Source: an uncultured Arthrobacter sp.
GTDB taxonomy: Bacteria; Actinomycetota; Actinomycetes; Actinomycetales; Micrococcaceae
Direction: 5' to 3'
DNA: 64,000 bases
NCBI RefSeq assembly: GCF_947495145.1
Contig: NZ_CANLXP010000007.1
Location: 108,429 to 172,428 of the forward strand
Below the pieces are notes generated by a model that was not told the DNA's origin, made no database searches, and worked only from the letters and a program-made list of their open reading frames with translations. Position 1 is the stretch's first letter; each line of letters begins with the position of its first letter. Position numbers and translations under genes: made by a program. Shown here one piece after another: positions 49,647 to 58,718 of this stretch.

Positions 49647-50786
49647 ATGAACGTGGTCGCGTCCTTCCCTCCTGACAGCCCTTCCCGCCTTCTCGCCAGG
49701 GAAGTTCTCATCGGCGGCCCCTTGTCGCGGGGTGAGCTGTCACGGCGTCTCGGCCTGTCTGTCGCAAGCCTTACCCGCCTGAGCAAGCCGTTGATCGAAG
49801 CAGGAATCCTGCAGGAGGGCAACGAGATCCTCGAAGGCGGTGTCGGCCGGCCAACCAGACCCCTTGAGGTCCCGGGCGGGACCCACCGGTTCATCGGAAT
49901 CAAGTTGACCGGCGATGCCGCGTCCGGTGTTACGACGGATCTGCGGTGCCAAACGATCGGCACCGCACAGGAGCCGCTGGTCAGTGAAGCAGCTGCAGAC
50001 GTCGTATCGGCTATCGTCTCGGTGATCGACCGGCTCGACGACGGGAACGCGGTGGACGGCATCGGCATCAGCATCGGCGGCAAGGTCAGTGACGACGGAA
50101 CGGTGCTGCGCGCGCCCTTCCTGCACTGGCGGGATGTTCCGCTCGGCCGCCTCCTGCATGAACGGACCGGTATCCCGGTCACGGTGGAAAACGACGTCGT
50201 TGCGCTCACCGTGGGTGAGCAATGGTTTGGGGCAGGCAGGGGAATCAGCAACTTCGCGGTACTCACGGTGGGGGCCGGCGTCGGCTACGGTCTGGTGATC
50301 AATGACCGCGTCATTGCTCCTGTTGATGCGGGGCTGGGCCTGGTTGGGCACTACCCTGTCGATTCGGCAGGGCCGCTGTGCCAGGAGGGACACCGGGGCT
50401 GCGCAGGCGCAGTACTCACCATGGCGGCCATTCGCGGCCAGTTTCGGGTGGCGACCGAAGAGGAATGCAGCTACGAGGAAGTCCTCGATCGGGCGCGCAA
50501 CGGGGACAGGATCGCCTCACTGGTGGTGAAGAACGCTGGCGCTGCCCTCGGCACCCTCGTTGCCGCCGTCGCCAATCTCACCATGGTGAACCTGGTGGTT
50601 CTGTCCGGAGAAGGCGTGGCACTGGCGGACGTCGCTTCCGAAGAGATCACGGCCGCCATACTTGAACACCGGGATCCGGAAGCTGCGCCGGTGCGGCTCG
50701 CGCGTGAACCAACCGACTTCGGTCAGTGGGCGCGCGGCGCTGCTGCCGTGGCTATCCAACGCTCGATACTGGGGGTAGCCCGCTAA
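49647..50786 (+). CDS. ROK family transcriptional repressor
   Basis: A 379-residue ROK repressor. A MarR-like winged helix is at the N-terminus (GGPLSRGELSRRLGLSVASLTRLSKPLIEAG). The sugar-kinase-like domain has GIGISIGGKV, VENDVVALTVGEQWFG and the zinc-type segment HYPVDSAGPLCQEGHRGC. ATG 49647 was chosen over GTG 49632 for its GGAAGG site. It is divergent from the GH36 operon and probably represses it until a galactoside or glucoside inducer binds. Confidence 0.9.
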   Translation: MNVVASFPPDSPSRLLAREVLIGGPLSRGELSRRLGLSVASLTRLSKPLIEAGILQEGNEILEGGVGRPTRPLEVPGGTHRFIGIKLTGDAASGVTTDLRCQTIGTAQEPLVSEAAADVVSAIVSVIDRLDDGNAVDGIGISIGGKVSDDGTVLRAPFLHWRDVPLGRLLHERTGIPVTVENDVVALTVGEQWFGAGRGISNFAVLTVGAGVGYGLVINDRVIAPVDAGLGLVGHYPVDSAGPLCQEGHRGCAGAVLTMAAIRGQFRVATEEECSYEEVLDRARNGDRIASLVVKNAGAALGTLVAAVANLTMVNLVVLSGEGVALADVASEEITAAILEHRDPEAAPVRLAREPTDFGQWARGAAAVAIQRSILGVAR

Positions 50787-50787
50787 G

Positions 50788-51012
50788 CTAACGGCCCTCG
50801 TTCCGCCTGGTCAGCCCGACGATCAGGCAAACCAGCCCAATTGCCAGTGGAAGCAGCGTGTATAGCGTGTGTGTGCCGCCCACGTAACTCATGACAAAAA
50901 TGTAAATGAAGGTCGCGACGACGAGCAGGAGACCGATCGCAATCAGGGCACGGCCACGATGCGGAGGCGGAAGCGGCGGCAACCACGACGGACGGTCATT
51001 GATCGAGTTCAC
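50788..51012 (-). CDS. Small two-helix membrane protein
   Basis: A 74-residue protein from GTG 51012. A Pro-rich cytosolic N-terminus (SWLPPLPPPHRGR) leads into two membrane helices (about 23-43 and 48-67) and a basic end TRRNEGR. No known family. It is convergent with the ROK gene, one base apart, so the two share a terminator zone. Confidence 0.6.
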   Translation of the reverse strand: MNSINDRPSWLPPLPPPHRGRALIAIGLLLVVATFIYIFVMSYVGGTHTLYTLLPLAIGLVCLIVGLTRRNEGR

Positions 51013-51087
51013 ACGGACAGTCTACGGTTCGCCGATCCCTGCAGTACGGCCGGCGAACGGGCAACAGGCGAGCCTGGGGTTGACACA

Positions 51088-51114
51088 GAAAAAGCCCCGG
51101 CGAACCGGGGCTTT
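51088..51114 (-). terminator. Intrinsic terminator of ssrA
   Basis: Read on the minus strand, AAAGCCCCGG (51114-51105) pairs with CCGGGGCTTT (51100-51091) around TTCG, followed by a T run (51092-51088). It lies six bases beyond the mature tmRNA 3' end. Confidence 0.92.
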
Positions 51115-51119
51115 GTCAG

Positions 51120-51484
51120 TGGAGATGGCGGGAATTGAACCCGCGTCCGATGCAGTGTAGTCAGGGCTTCTCCGGGCGCAGTTTGCGTCGGTTTTTCTCA
51201 GCTCCAGCCATCATGCAAACAAGTGGCTGCCAAGCTCAGTTGCATAAGAGTCCCCTTGGTTCCTGCAACGAGAACCAAGAGCAGTGGCCCTCTAAATGAC
51301 GCCAGGAACCGGGTCGAGAGCATACCCGGGCTGACGGACTAGCTCTGCTGCTTAGGCAGCGAGAGCGAAGTCAGTGCGCTTTTGTTCGGCACTTATTGTT
51401 TTACAGAGAGCGTTTACGAGATAACTCTGTATCCTCGGCCCGCTTCACCTGTCGCGACTAACATCGTCGAAACCTGTCATCCCC
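51120..51484 (-). ncRNA. ssrA: Transfer-messenger RNA (tmRNA)
   Basis: The 5' end GGGGATGACAGGTTTCGACG and 3' end GGTTCAATTCCCGCCATCTCC are tmRNA landmarks. GGGGATG pairs with CATCTCC as the acceptor stem; the CCA is not encoded. The tag frame, entered at GCC after AATAAGT, encodes AEQKRTDFALAA and TAA, a typical actinobacterial ALAA degron. It rescues stalled ribosomes with SmpB, encoded 500 bp upstream on the same strand. Length is about 365 nt. The 129 bp between it and the 51613 gene hold its promoter region. Confidence 0.95.
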
Positions 51485-51612
51485 ATATGCAGTTATCAAT
51501 CAGCGTTATCAATCAAGTGTTCTGATCGACCCTGCCATCCCGGATTGCTCCGGACTACCCATTCTAACGCACCTACTGCCGGAATCATTCCTTCCCCAGC
51601 TTCTGGGCTTGG

Positions 51613-51984
51613 CTAGAGCCTCATTCCCAGGATGACGATCTGGGCCTGCCATAGCATCAGCACAACGAAGGAGACGGCCACGAACGCCAGGCCCAGGGCC
51701 GCAAGCGCCGTCGTCGCAGCCTGCTTGCGGCGGAAGCTCCACCAGAACATGGCGACGTTGAGGAGAACCAGAACCGGAGAGATCCAGACGAGGATCTGCG
51801 CGAAGTACACATAGATCAGGAAAAAGAAGGGGATCAGCGACAGGAATCCGGCTGGAACTACTGCGAACAGCAATAGCAGGTTGACGATAGCGCCTACCGT
51901 CACCCACCAGGGGCGCTTGTACCTGAGCTCGGACTCTTCCTCGACGTCGTCCGGTTCCTGCGCATCCCAGAAGACGTCGCTCAT
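51613..51984 (-). CDS. Hypothetical three-helix membrane protein
   Basis: A 123-residue protein with an acidic cytosolic N-terminus ([16 protein letters not shown]) and about three membrane helices (28-50, 53-78, 92-115). No family recognised. Its start overlaps the smpB stop by 4 bp, so it is translated with smpB. A link to ribosome rescue is unknown; it may simply ride along in the operon. Confidence 0.7.
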   Translation of the reverse strand: MSDVFWDAQEPDDVEEESELRYKRPWWVTVGAIVNLLLLFAVVPAGFLSLIPFFFLIYVYFAQILVWISPVLVLLNVAMFWWSFRRKQAATTALAALGLAFVAVSFVVLMLWQAQIVILGMRL

Positions 51985-52454
51985 GCGCCAAGATTCCGCT
52001 CTCGCATGGCACGGTGCGCTTCACGGCTGTCCTGCTGCTCACGCAGCGTCTGGCGCTTGTCATATTCACGCTTACCGCGCGCAATTCCGATCTCCACTTT
52101 CGCCCGGCCGTTGAGGAAATAAAGCTGCAGCGGAACGATAGTGAAACCGCTCTCGCGAATCTTGTGGGAGATCTTGGTGAGCTCTTCGCGGTGCAGAAGC
52201 AGCTTACGACGGCGGCGCGCGGCGTGGTTGGTCCAACTGCCCTGCGTGTACTCGGGAATATGAATTCCTTCGAGCCAGAGCTCGTCATTGTAGAAGATCG
52301 CGAATCCATCAACGAGGGACGCCCGACCGGCCCGGAGGGACTTCACCTCGGTTCCCTGAAGTGCGATCCCCGCCTCGTAGGTGTCCAGCACCTGGTAGTC
52401 ATGCCGGGCCTTCCGATTGGTGGCCACTACCTGACGGCCACTTTCCTTGGGCAC
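51981..52454 (-). CDS. smpB: SsrA-binding protein SmpB
   Basis: A 157-residue SmpB. Family blocks are [39 protein letters not shown] and [23 protein letters not shown] (landmark [11 protein letters not shown]). The C-terminal tail [12 protein letters not shown] is the helix that enters the mRNA channel. It works with the ssrA RNA just downstream. GTG start behind AAGGAG. Confidence 0.95.
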   Translation of the reverse strand: MPKESGRQVVATNRKARHDYQVLDTYEAGIALQGTEVKSLRAGRASLVDGFAIFYNDELWLEGIHIPEYTQGSWTNHAARRRRKLLLHREELTKISHKIRESGFTIVPLQLYFLNGRAKVEIGIARGKREYDKRQTLREQQDSREAHRAMRERNLGA

Positions 52455-52582
52455 GGTCCAACTCCTTCACTAGTGCGGTGCGCTTCGAAACTGAATGCGG
52501 ACAACGCATCCCAGTCTACGGCGTCGGGCCGTCCAGGGTTCTCTTATCCACAGCGGTCTGGACCGTTCAGATCCGTCGGGCT

Positions 52583-54118
52583 CTAGAGGAGCCCCATTGG
52601 ATCGACCAAGCTGCCGTTCAGCACGGTTTCGAAGTGCAGGTGGCAGCCGGTGGAGTTGCCCGTGGTGCCGGTGTAACCAATCAGCTGGCCTGCACTTACG
52701 CGCTGACCGGGACCAACCAGAAAGCTTGAAAGGTGGTAGAAGTTGGTGGCCAGCGCGTTGCCGCCGACAACGCCGTGATTCAGCACAATCCGGTTGCCTG
52801 CACCGGGAAGCACATTCGAATCTGCGTACCAGACCTCACCGGCTGCCGGAGCATAGAGCGCTGTTCCGCAGGCCACCCCATAATCGATCCCGGTATGGGT
52901 GTAGCCGCCGGTGCCGTTGAAGTCGATGGTTCCCAACGGCGTCGGGCGCCAACCGTAACCGGAACTGATCGGTCCGCTCACGGGAGGGCGCAATCCGAAG
53001 GCTGACGGACTTGATGCCGGCGGCGGAACAATTACGGGAGCCACCGGTTCGGGGACGATCGGGGCCGGCACGACGACGGGCGGCGGCTTCGGACGGTTAG
53101 CTGCGGCAGCAGCTTCCGCGGCGCGCCTGTTGGCCTCGGCCGCTTCTGCGGCCGCGCGGCGATTAGCTTCTGCGGCGGCGGCTGCGCGGCGCTCATTTTC
53201 GATCCGGGCACGCTCCTCGGCCTCCGCCTTGAGCCTTGCCTCTTCCCGCTTGCGTGCCTCTTCGATCAGCTTTCGTTGACGTTCGGCGATGTCGACAACA
53301 ACCTGCTCGTGTGCTTCTTCGACTTCTGCGAGTTTCGCCTCGATGACGGGCTTCTGCTTTTGCAGCTTCTCGGAGAGCGTCGAGGTATCCGAGATCAGCT
53401 TGTCGACCTTCGCTTTTTCGGCTGCCGCTTCATCGCGGGCGACCTGCTCGGCCGCGAGCGCTGCCTCTGCCTTGGCTTTCAGGTCAACGATTTCCTCTTC
53501 GACTGCGATCAGACGCGCCTGTGAGTTCACGTTGGTCGCATTCTGCTGCGCCATCCGCTCGAGGGCTGAATTTTGGTTGCGGAGGGCCTGCTCCACCAGT
53601 TCCATGGACGCAAAGCCATCCGAGCCGTCACTTCCGAGCATGAGGGAGAGCCCCGTGGGCACTCCCCCGCTTTTGTAGGCCTGCGTTGCAATCTGGCCGA
53701 TCACCTTTCGGGTCTCAGCCATTTCGGCCTCGTCCTGCTTCAGCTGTTCGGTGATTTTGTTCTTGGTTTCCTGTGCCAGCTGAACGCGCTGGGCAAGGGC
53801 GTTGACCTCGGCAGTCGCCGCTTCCACCCGCCCCTGGGCATCGGCGAGTGACTGCTGGGCTCCCGGCAACTGCCCCTGGTAAACCTTCAGCTGGGCAATC
53901 GTCTCCGTGATGTCTTCGTCCAGATACTCAATCGACTGCTGAACCTCGGCGATTTGCTGCTCAAGCTCGGACTTGCGGTCCTCAAGCTGATCAGCATAAA
54001 CGGGGCCACTCAACGTCAACGTAAGCGTTGCCACGGTCGCCAGCGACAGGGCGGTAAGCGTCTTCACAGCTCCTGGACGGCGTGCCAAACGGAGCTGGCA
54101 GGAGGTCAATCGGCGCAT
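52583..54118 (-). CDS. M23 peptidase with coiled coil (EnvC-like FtsEX partner)
   Basis: A 511-residue secreted protein. A signal peptide (about 1-42, ending VYADQ) is followed by a long coiled coil with an Ala/Glu/Arg-rich EANRRAAAEAA segment (about 45-345) and a Pro/Val hinge. A C-terminal LytM/M23 domain has HTGIDY (H-x-x-x-D) and HLHFE zinc ligands intact. It is directly downstream of ftsEX by 28 bp, so it is likely the cell-wall hydrolase or activator controlled by FtsEX at division. In mycobacteria that role is played by RipC, an NlpC/P60 protein, so the M23 form here is notable. Confidence 0.88.
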   Translation of the reverse strand: MRRLTSCQLRLARRPGAVKTLTALSLATVATLTLTLSGPVYADQLEDRKSELEQQIAEVQQSIEYLDEDITETIAQLKVYQGQLPGAQQSLADAQGRVEAATAEVNALAQRVQLAQETKNKITEQLKQDEAEMAETRKVIGQIATQAYKSGGVPTGLSLMLGSDGSDGFASMELVEQALRNQNSALERMAQQNATNVNSQARLIAVEEEIVDLKAKAEAALAAEQVARDEAAAEKAKVDKLISDTSTLSEKLQKQKPVIEAKLAEVEEAHEQVVVDIAERQRKLIEEARKREEARLKAEAEERARIENERRAAAAAEANRRAAAEAAEANRRAAEAAAAANRPKPPPVVVPAPIVPEPVAPVIVPPPASSPSAFGLRPPVSGPISSGYGWRPTPLGTIDFNGTGGYTHTGIDYGVACGTALYAPAAGEVWYADSNVLPGAGNRIVLNHGVVGGNALATNFYHLSSFLVGPGQRVSAGQLIGYTGTTGNSTGCHLHFETVLNGSLVDPMGLL

Positions 54119-54146
54119 TCAGTCTCAATTCTCACAAGTATCTACC

Positions 54147-55058
54147 CTAAACCTTCAAGTAGCGTCTGAGGGTTAGCAGGGATGATGCGCCGGCGAGCAG
54201 CGCGCCCAGGAGGAAGAGCGCGGGAATCACCAGCAACAGTTCCTGGGTGGAGATGAAGCCCATTTGTGGGTATTCCCTGGACAACCATTCGCCGCCATAG
54301 CGCAGAACTGCCCACAGGGTGCAGGAAGCGATTGCCGCGCCGAGGATGGCGGCGATAACCCCTTCCAGGACAAAGGGCAGCTGGATTATTGCCTTGCTTG
54401 CACCGACCAGCCGCATGATACCGGTTTCCCTCCGACGGCTGAATGCGGAGAGACGGATGGTGGTTGCGACCAGCAGAATAGCCCCGACGCTCATGACGAC
54501 GGCAATACCGAGTGCGACGAGCGAGGCGATATTGATATAGCCGAAGATCTCTTCGAGGTATTCGCGCTGGTCGCTGACAATATCCACTCCGGGTTCAGAG
54601 GAGAACGCCTCGCTGATGACCTCATACTTTTCGGGATCCACAAGTCCGATGCGGAAGGATTCGGGAAGCTGTTCGGCGGTGACAGCTTCGACGATGGGTG
54701 AGTTCGCGAGCTGCTCACGGAAATGCACCAAAGCCTGATCCTGGGACTCATACTCGACGGTGTCCACGTACGGGCTCAGCTCGGGCGAGTTCAACTTCGC
54801 CTCAATCGCACTGCGCTGCTCGTCGGTGACCGGTCCGGATGCGCAGCTCTCGGACGTGGAGTTCTCGACGCAAAGGAAAACGGCCACCTGTACCCGGTCG
54901 TACCAGTACCCCTTCATCTGGTTGATCTGCAGCTGCAGCAGACCTGCCGCGCCGACGAAGGTGAGCGAGATGAAAGTGACGAGCACCACCGAAACCACCA
55001 TCACGAGGTTTCGACGCATGCCTGAAGCGATTTCCCCGAGGACGAAAGCGAATCTCAT
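54147..55058 (-). CDS. ftsX: Cell division ABC protein FtsX
   Basis: A 303-residue membrane protein with the FtsX layout. It has an N-terminal helix (about 19-42), a large extracellular loop (about 45-165) with two Cys (Cys63, Cys72) that may pair, then three helices with the cytosolic [16 protein letters not shown] motif between them. It transmits FtsE ATP hydrolysis to the external hydrolase. It overlaps ftsE by 4 bp. Confidence 0.93.
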   Translation of the reverse strand: MRFAFVLGEIASGMRRNLVMVVSVVLVTFISLTFVGAAGLLQLQINQMKGYWYDRVQVAVFLCVENSTSESCASGPVTDEQRSAIEAKLNSPELSPYVDTVEYESQDQALVHFREQLANSPIVEAVTAEQLPESFRIGLVDPEKYEVISEAFSSEPGVDIVSDQREYLEEIFGYINIASLVALGIAVVMSVGAILLVATTIRLSAFSRRRETGIMRLVGASKAIIQLPFVLEGVIAAILGAAIASCTLWAVLRYGGEWLSREYPQMGFISTQELLLVIPALFLLGALLAGASSLLTLRRYLKV

Positions 55059-55768
55059 CCGGCAGCCGCCGCCGTCGTCGTCGTTTCTCCGATGTAGATG
55101 CCCTGCGCATCGTCGCGGACCACGCAGCCATCCCGAAGTTCCACTACGCGTTTGCGCATAGTGTTCACGATGTCGTCGTCGTGGGTTGCCATCACCACTG
55201 TGGTGCCGTTCTGGTTGATCTTGTCGAGCACTTTCATGATGCCCATGGACGTTGTCGGGTCCAGGTTTCCGGTGGGCTCATCAGCGAGCAGGATGCCGGG
55301 CTTGTTCACGATCGCGCGGGCAATCGCCACACGTTGCTGCTCGCCGCCGGACAGTTCATGCGGCATGCGGTTGTTCTTGCCTTCAAGGCCGACCGTCTTC
55401 AACACTTCGGGAACGGTCTCGCGGATAACCGCGCGGCTCTTGCCGATGACCTGCATCGCGAAAGCGACGTTGGCGAAGACTGACTTGTTCGGCAGCAGCC
55501 GGAAGTCCTGGAAGACGACGCCGATACCGCGCCTCAGCTTGGGAACGCGCCAGCTGGGAATGTTGGCTACGTTCTGTCCGGCCACGTACACCGCGCCGCG
55601 TGTTGCCCGGTCTTCCTTGAGCACCAGGCGGATGAAAGTCGACTTTCCGGAGCCGGACGCACCGACCAGAAAGACAAACTCGCCCCGATCGACGTCAAGG
55701 CTGACCCCGTCAAGGGCGGGCTTCGACTTCTGGTCGTAGACCTTGGTGACTTGCTCGAATCTGATCAT
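55055..55768 (-). CDS. ftsE: Cell division ATP-binding protein FtsE
   Basis: A 237-residue ATPase with Walker A GASGSGKS (about 36-43), Q-loop VFQDFRLLP (FtsE-typical), signature LSGGEQQR, Walker [12 protein letters not shown] and ATHDDDIV. The C-terminus has an unusual TTTTAAAAG tail. It pairs with FtsX in the septal complex. Its 195-bp upstream region contains two 27-bp near-repeats and a perfect palindrome. Confidence 0.94.
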   Translation of the reverse strand: MIRFEQVTKVYDQKSKPALDGVSLDVDRGEFVFLVGASGSGKSTFIRLVLKEDRATRGAVYVAGQNVANIPSWRVPKLRRGIGVVFQDFRLLPNKSVFANVAFAMQVIGKSRAVIRETVPEVLKTVGLEGKNNRMPHELSGGEQQRVAIARAIVNKPGILLADEPTGNLDPTTSMGIMKVLDKINQNGTTVVMATHDDDIVNTMRKRVVELRDGCVVRDDAQGIYIGETTTTAAAAG

Positions 55769-55880
55769 GACTATTCTGCGCCCTCGTCGTGCTGCCGGTG
55801 CACGGGCATGGGTGGGGAAAGGGAGACCACCGGCTCCTTGACTATAGGCAGCAGTTCCGCGTCACGGCGGGCATGCGCGC

Positions 55881-55938
55881 GGTGTGTCGCACATCCGTAA
55901 GGTGCGCACGTGGTGTGTCACACACCGGTAAGGTACGC
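55881..55938. repeat. Two 27-bp near-identical repeats with a 15-bp palindrome, upstream of ftsE
   Basis: Units 55881-55907 and 55912-55938 both begin GGTGTGTC and end TAAGGT-x-CGC, matching at 23 of 27 positions with a 31-bp period. The second contains GGTGTGTCACACACC (55912-55926), a perfect 7-1-7 palindrome; the first copy is degenerate. They sit between prfB and ftsE and look like tandem protein-binding sites or a decayed duplication. Confidence 0.6.
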
Positions 55939-55963
55939 GGCCGTCAGGCGTCGCCGCCCGGGA

Positions 55964-57082
55964 TCAAGCCTCGCTGCTATTGCGGTTGTTGGCGCGCCAG
56001 CGGATGCCAGCGTCAATGAAGTCGTCGATCTCGCCGTCGAACACTGCAGATGTGTTGCCCACCTCGTGCTCGGTGCGCAGGTCCTTCACCATCTGGTAAG
56101 GGTTGAGCACGTAGGACCGCATCTGGTCTCCCCAGGATGCCTTGACGTCGCCTGCGTGAGCCTTCTTCTCGGCGTCTTCCTGCTCCTTCTTGAGCAGGAG
56201 CAGCCGGGACTGGAGAACCCTGAGGGCAGCGGCCCGATTCTGGATCTGCGACTTCTCGTTCTGCATGGAGACGACGATGCCTGTGGGAATGTGGGTCAGC
56301 CGGACGGCGGAGTCGGTTGTGTTGACCGACTGGCCGCCCGGGCCGGAGGAGCGGAAGACATCGACTCGGATTTCGTTGTCCGGGATCTCGACGGAGTCTG
56401 TCTGCTCGATGAGGGGGATGACTTCGACTGCGGCGAAGGAGGTCTGGCGCCTGCCCTGGTTGTCGAACGGGCTGATCCGCACCAGGCGGTGGGTTCCCGC
56501 TTCCACGGAAAGCGTGCCGAACGCGTATGGGGCTTTGACCTCGAAAGTCGCCGATTTGAGGCCCGCTTCTTCGGCGTAGGAGGTGTCCAGCACCTGTGTT
56601 GGGTAACCCCGGCGTTCAGCCCAGCGCAGGTACAGCCGCAGGAGCATCTCTGCGAAATCGGCGGCGTCTACTCCGCCGGCTCCGGACCGGATGGTGACGA
56701 CGGCCTCCCGCTCGTCCCATTCGCCGGCGAGCAGGGTGACAACTTCGAGGTCATCGAGCGCTTTGCTGAGGGAAGTGAGTTCCTTGACGGCTTCGACCCT
56801 GGAGTCTTCATCGTCCTCGTCCTGCGCGAGTTCGACGAGAACCTCCAGGTCGTCGATGCGCGCAGCGAGCTTCGAGAGCCGGTCGAGCTCGGTCTGTTTG
56901 TGGGACAGTCTGGACGTGATCTGCTGGGCCGCGACCGTGTCATCCCACAGGTTGGGTTCGCCTGCCTGCTCGCTGAGATCGGCGATTTCTGCGCGGATCG
57001 CTTCGACGTCCGTCACTGCCTCGATGGAGTCGTATTTTGCTCGGAGGGCGCGGATCTCTGCGGAAAAATCAATGTCTGCCAT
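55964..57082 (-). CDS. prfB: Peptide chain release factor 2
   Basis: A 372-residue RF2. The stop-codon tripeptide SPF (ISPFDNQ) recognises UGA/UAA, and the catalytic GGQ lies in [16 protein letters not shown]. The reading frame is continuous, so the programmed frameshift that controls E. coli prfB is absent here. The N-terminal coiled region (about 1-110) is typical. It is 195 bp ahead of ftsE. Confidence 0.95.
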   Translation of the reverse strand: MADIDFSAEIRALRAKYDSIEAVTDVEAIRAEIADLSEQAGEPNLWDDTVAAQQITSRLSHKQTELDRLSKLAARIDDLEVLVELAQDEDDEDSRVEAVKELTSLSKALDDLEVVTLLAGEWDEREAVVTIRSGAGGVDAADFAEMLLRLYLRWAERRGYPTQVLDTSYAEEAGLKSATFEVKAPYAFGTLSVEAGTHRLVRISPFDNQGRRQTSFAAVEVIPLIEQTDSVEIPDNEIRVDVFRSSGPGGQSVNTTDSAVRLTHIPTGIVVSMQNEKSQIQNRAAALRVLQSRLLLLKKEQEDAEKKAHAGDVKASWGDQMRSYVLNPYQMVKDLRTEHEVGNTSAVFDGEIDDFIDAGIRWRANNRNSSEA

Positions 57083-57119
57083 GGTGATTCAAGACTACGT
57101 CATGGTGTTGCGGACGCGT

Positions 57120-57584
57120 TCAACGCGTCAGATCCGCCCGTGCATCAGCAGTGGCGGTGATCGGAATTCCCGCTGGAACCAGGAAGTTCACAATGGGTGG
57201 GTGAACTTCAGCACTGAGGACCACCCGGGCAGTTCGTGGATCCGGGGCTCCGGTGGCAGGGTCAAGGTCAAGGCTGTTGAACCGCGGAAGAGCGCCTGAT
57301 CGCTCAAGGTAGGCTGCGGCAGCCCTTGATACGGATTCGGAGTCGAGCGTAGGAGCGGGTGCGCCACCGCCGGTGTCGATGGACGCCACCGAGAACGTGT
57401 CGGCTGCGCTCAGCGCTGCTCCGTCCGCGACCGAGAGGAGCTTCTTGTGTTCAATGTAGACGGCTGACACAGCGGTCACGACGGCAACCACCAGAAGCGA
57501 TAGCAGGATATACCCGATGATGAGCACGGAAATCTGACCGTCCTCGTTGTTCTCTCTATATCGATCAGCGTGTAACGGCATCAT
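57120..57584 (-). CDS. TadG/Rv3654c-like Flp pilus locus protein
   Basis: A 154-residue protein. Start ATG 57584 overlaps the previous stop (ATGA). An N-terminal EDGQISVLIIGYILLSLLVVAVV segment is the TadE/TadG-type membrane helix preceded by a Glu, followed by an extracellular part with no metal or Cys motif. It resembles the helicase/secretion neighbourhood DUF (Rv3654c-like) pseudopilin-type proteins of actinobacterial tad loci. It is the last gene of the tad operon, 37 bp from prfB. Confidence 0.7.
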   Translation of the reverse strand: MMPLHADRYRENNEDGQISVLIIGYILLSLLVVAVVTAVSAVYIEHKKLLSVADGAALSAADTFSVASIDTGGGAPAPTLDSESVSRAAAAYLERSGALPRFNSLDLDPATGAPDPRTARVVLSAEVHPPIVNFLVPAGIPITATADARADLTR

Positions 57585-58036
57585 CCGAAGCGCTCGACGA
57601 GTTGGGTGGCGCTTGAATCGACGGTCGCTGCTGACGGATTCAAACCCGGCATGGTGGGAATGAGCGGCAGTGGAACCCTGAGGTTGACGGCGACGGTGAC
57701 GCTTGACCCAGGTTCGAGGCAAGTGCCCGCGCAGGTAATGGTGACCCCAGCATCGTCGGGCGGGAACCCGAAATCGTTGACCGCGAGGTCCACTGCCTGC
57801 TGCGCCCGGGCGTGCGCCTCTTCGGAAGTCTCCGAGTCAACGAATACCTTCGCTGCCTGGTCTGCAGCACCGACGACGGCGAAGGATGCACCCTGCACTG
57901 CGCCCACTGTCAGGATGAGGTAAACCACGGGCACCAGGAGGAGCAGGCCAAGGAAGGTGAATTCGAGAACGGCGCTGCCGCCGTCGTCGTCCTGTTGCGC
58001 GGCCGTGCGAAAGCGCTCAGGAAGGCAGCGCAGCAT
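57581..58036 (-). CDS. TadE family pilus assembly protein
   Basis: A 151-residue protein with the TadE signature: DDGGSAVLEFTFLGLLLLVPVVYLIL (landmark GSAVLEF, the Glu at +5 after the cleavage-like Gly) as a pseudopilin-type helix. The secreted domain has one Cys pair (CAGTC). TadE-type minor pseudopilins help Flp pilus assembly after prepilin processing. It overlaps the upstream gene by 20 bp. Confidence 0.8.
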   Translation of the reverse strand: MLRCLPERFRTAAQQDDDGGSAVLEFTFLGLLLLVPVVYLILTVGAVQGASFAVVGAADQAAKVFVDSETSEEAHARAQQAVDLAVNDFGFPPDDAGVTITCAGTCLEPGSSVTVAVNLRVPLPLIPTMPGLNPSAATVDSSATQLVERFG

Positions 58037-58427
58037 GTCCGCTCACCTCCATGGTGCCGGACGGGCCGATGAGCCCTATCACGGGAATCGGAGCGCGGAC
58101 AGTGATCTGCAGGACGTCAGAACCGCCCTGATTGACTCGGCTCACCGACACGTCCTGCGCGTAGGTGCTGTTGATTGCACCGGTGATCAGGGAACTGGTG
58201 CGGGCGGCGGCGTCGGCGGGTGTCCGGTCGGCAAGGGTCCCGTAGCGCGCACCGGAGGAGGCGGCGTCGATGAGGGTATTCCGTACGTGGAGCACCAGGG
58301 TGAGCTGCACGATGGCAATGAAGATGATCGTGAGCAAACCGCCGATGAGCGCGAAGTCCACGGTAGCGGCGCCTTGTTCAGCTGTATGCCTGTGCCGGGA
58401 GTCCAAGCGCCTGGGGAGGAAACGCAC
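58017..58427 (-). CDS. TadE-like pilus assembly protein
   Basis: A 136-residue protein starting with GTG. It has EQGAATVDFALIGGLLTIIFIAIVQ as the prepilin-like segment (GAATVDFAL; Asp in place of the usual Glu), then an extracellular domain of strands and short helices. It is a paralogue of the next gene in the operon, and the two probably act together. Confidence 0.75.
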   Translation of the reverse strand: MRFLPRRLDSRHRHTAEQGAATVDFALIGGLLTIIFIAIVQLTLVLHVRNTLIDAASSGARYGTLADRTPADAAARTSSLITGAINSTYAQDVSVSRVNQGGSDVLQITVRAPIPVIGLIGPSGTMEVSGHAALPS

Positions 58428-58431
58428 TTGA

Positions 58432-58647
58432 CTACGGGCTGACGCGGTTGATCGCCTCGTTGAACAGTCCTTCCAGAGCTGGCGCGGCCACAGCGAGGAG
58501 CGCAGCCACGAGGACGGCGGACATGAGGGTGATCATTACCCAGCCGGGGACGTCGCCGCGTTCGGGGTGGTCCGTGGAGCCTGACTGCAGGCGGGTTCGC
58601 AGAATGGCGCTAGTGAACAGGAAGATTGCGATGAGGCGGTTACGCAT
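58432..58647 (-). CDS. Flp-type pilin subunit (DUF4244)
   Basis: A 71-residue protein from ATG 58647. The segment ERGDVPGWVMITLMSAVLVAALLA, in which a charged-to-hydrophobic junction sits just ahead of a single helix, matches the DUF4244/Flp pilin pattern of actinobacterial tad loci. It is the likely major pilin. A longer frame upstream (to 59214) overlaps tadC and is not real. Confidence 0.75.
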   Translation of the reverse strand: MRNRLIAIFLFTSAILRTRLQSGSTDHPERGDVPGWVMITLMSAVLVAALLAVAAPALEGLFNEAINRVSP

Positions 58648-58718
58648 GCTGCTTTCTCTCTTTCGGTGGTGTTCGTTCAGGTGGTTGGGTTGATGGATTC
58701 GGTGAAAGCGGATCGGGG

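Noticed and set aside
56900..57082. Programmed +1 frameshift in prfB
   Set aside because: The frame is continuous from ATG and no internal UGA interrupts the N-terminal region.
55910..57160. 416-codon open frame on the plus strand
   Set aside because: Antisense to prfB, which is complete and well conserved.
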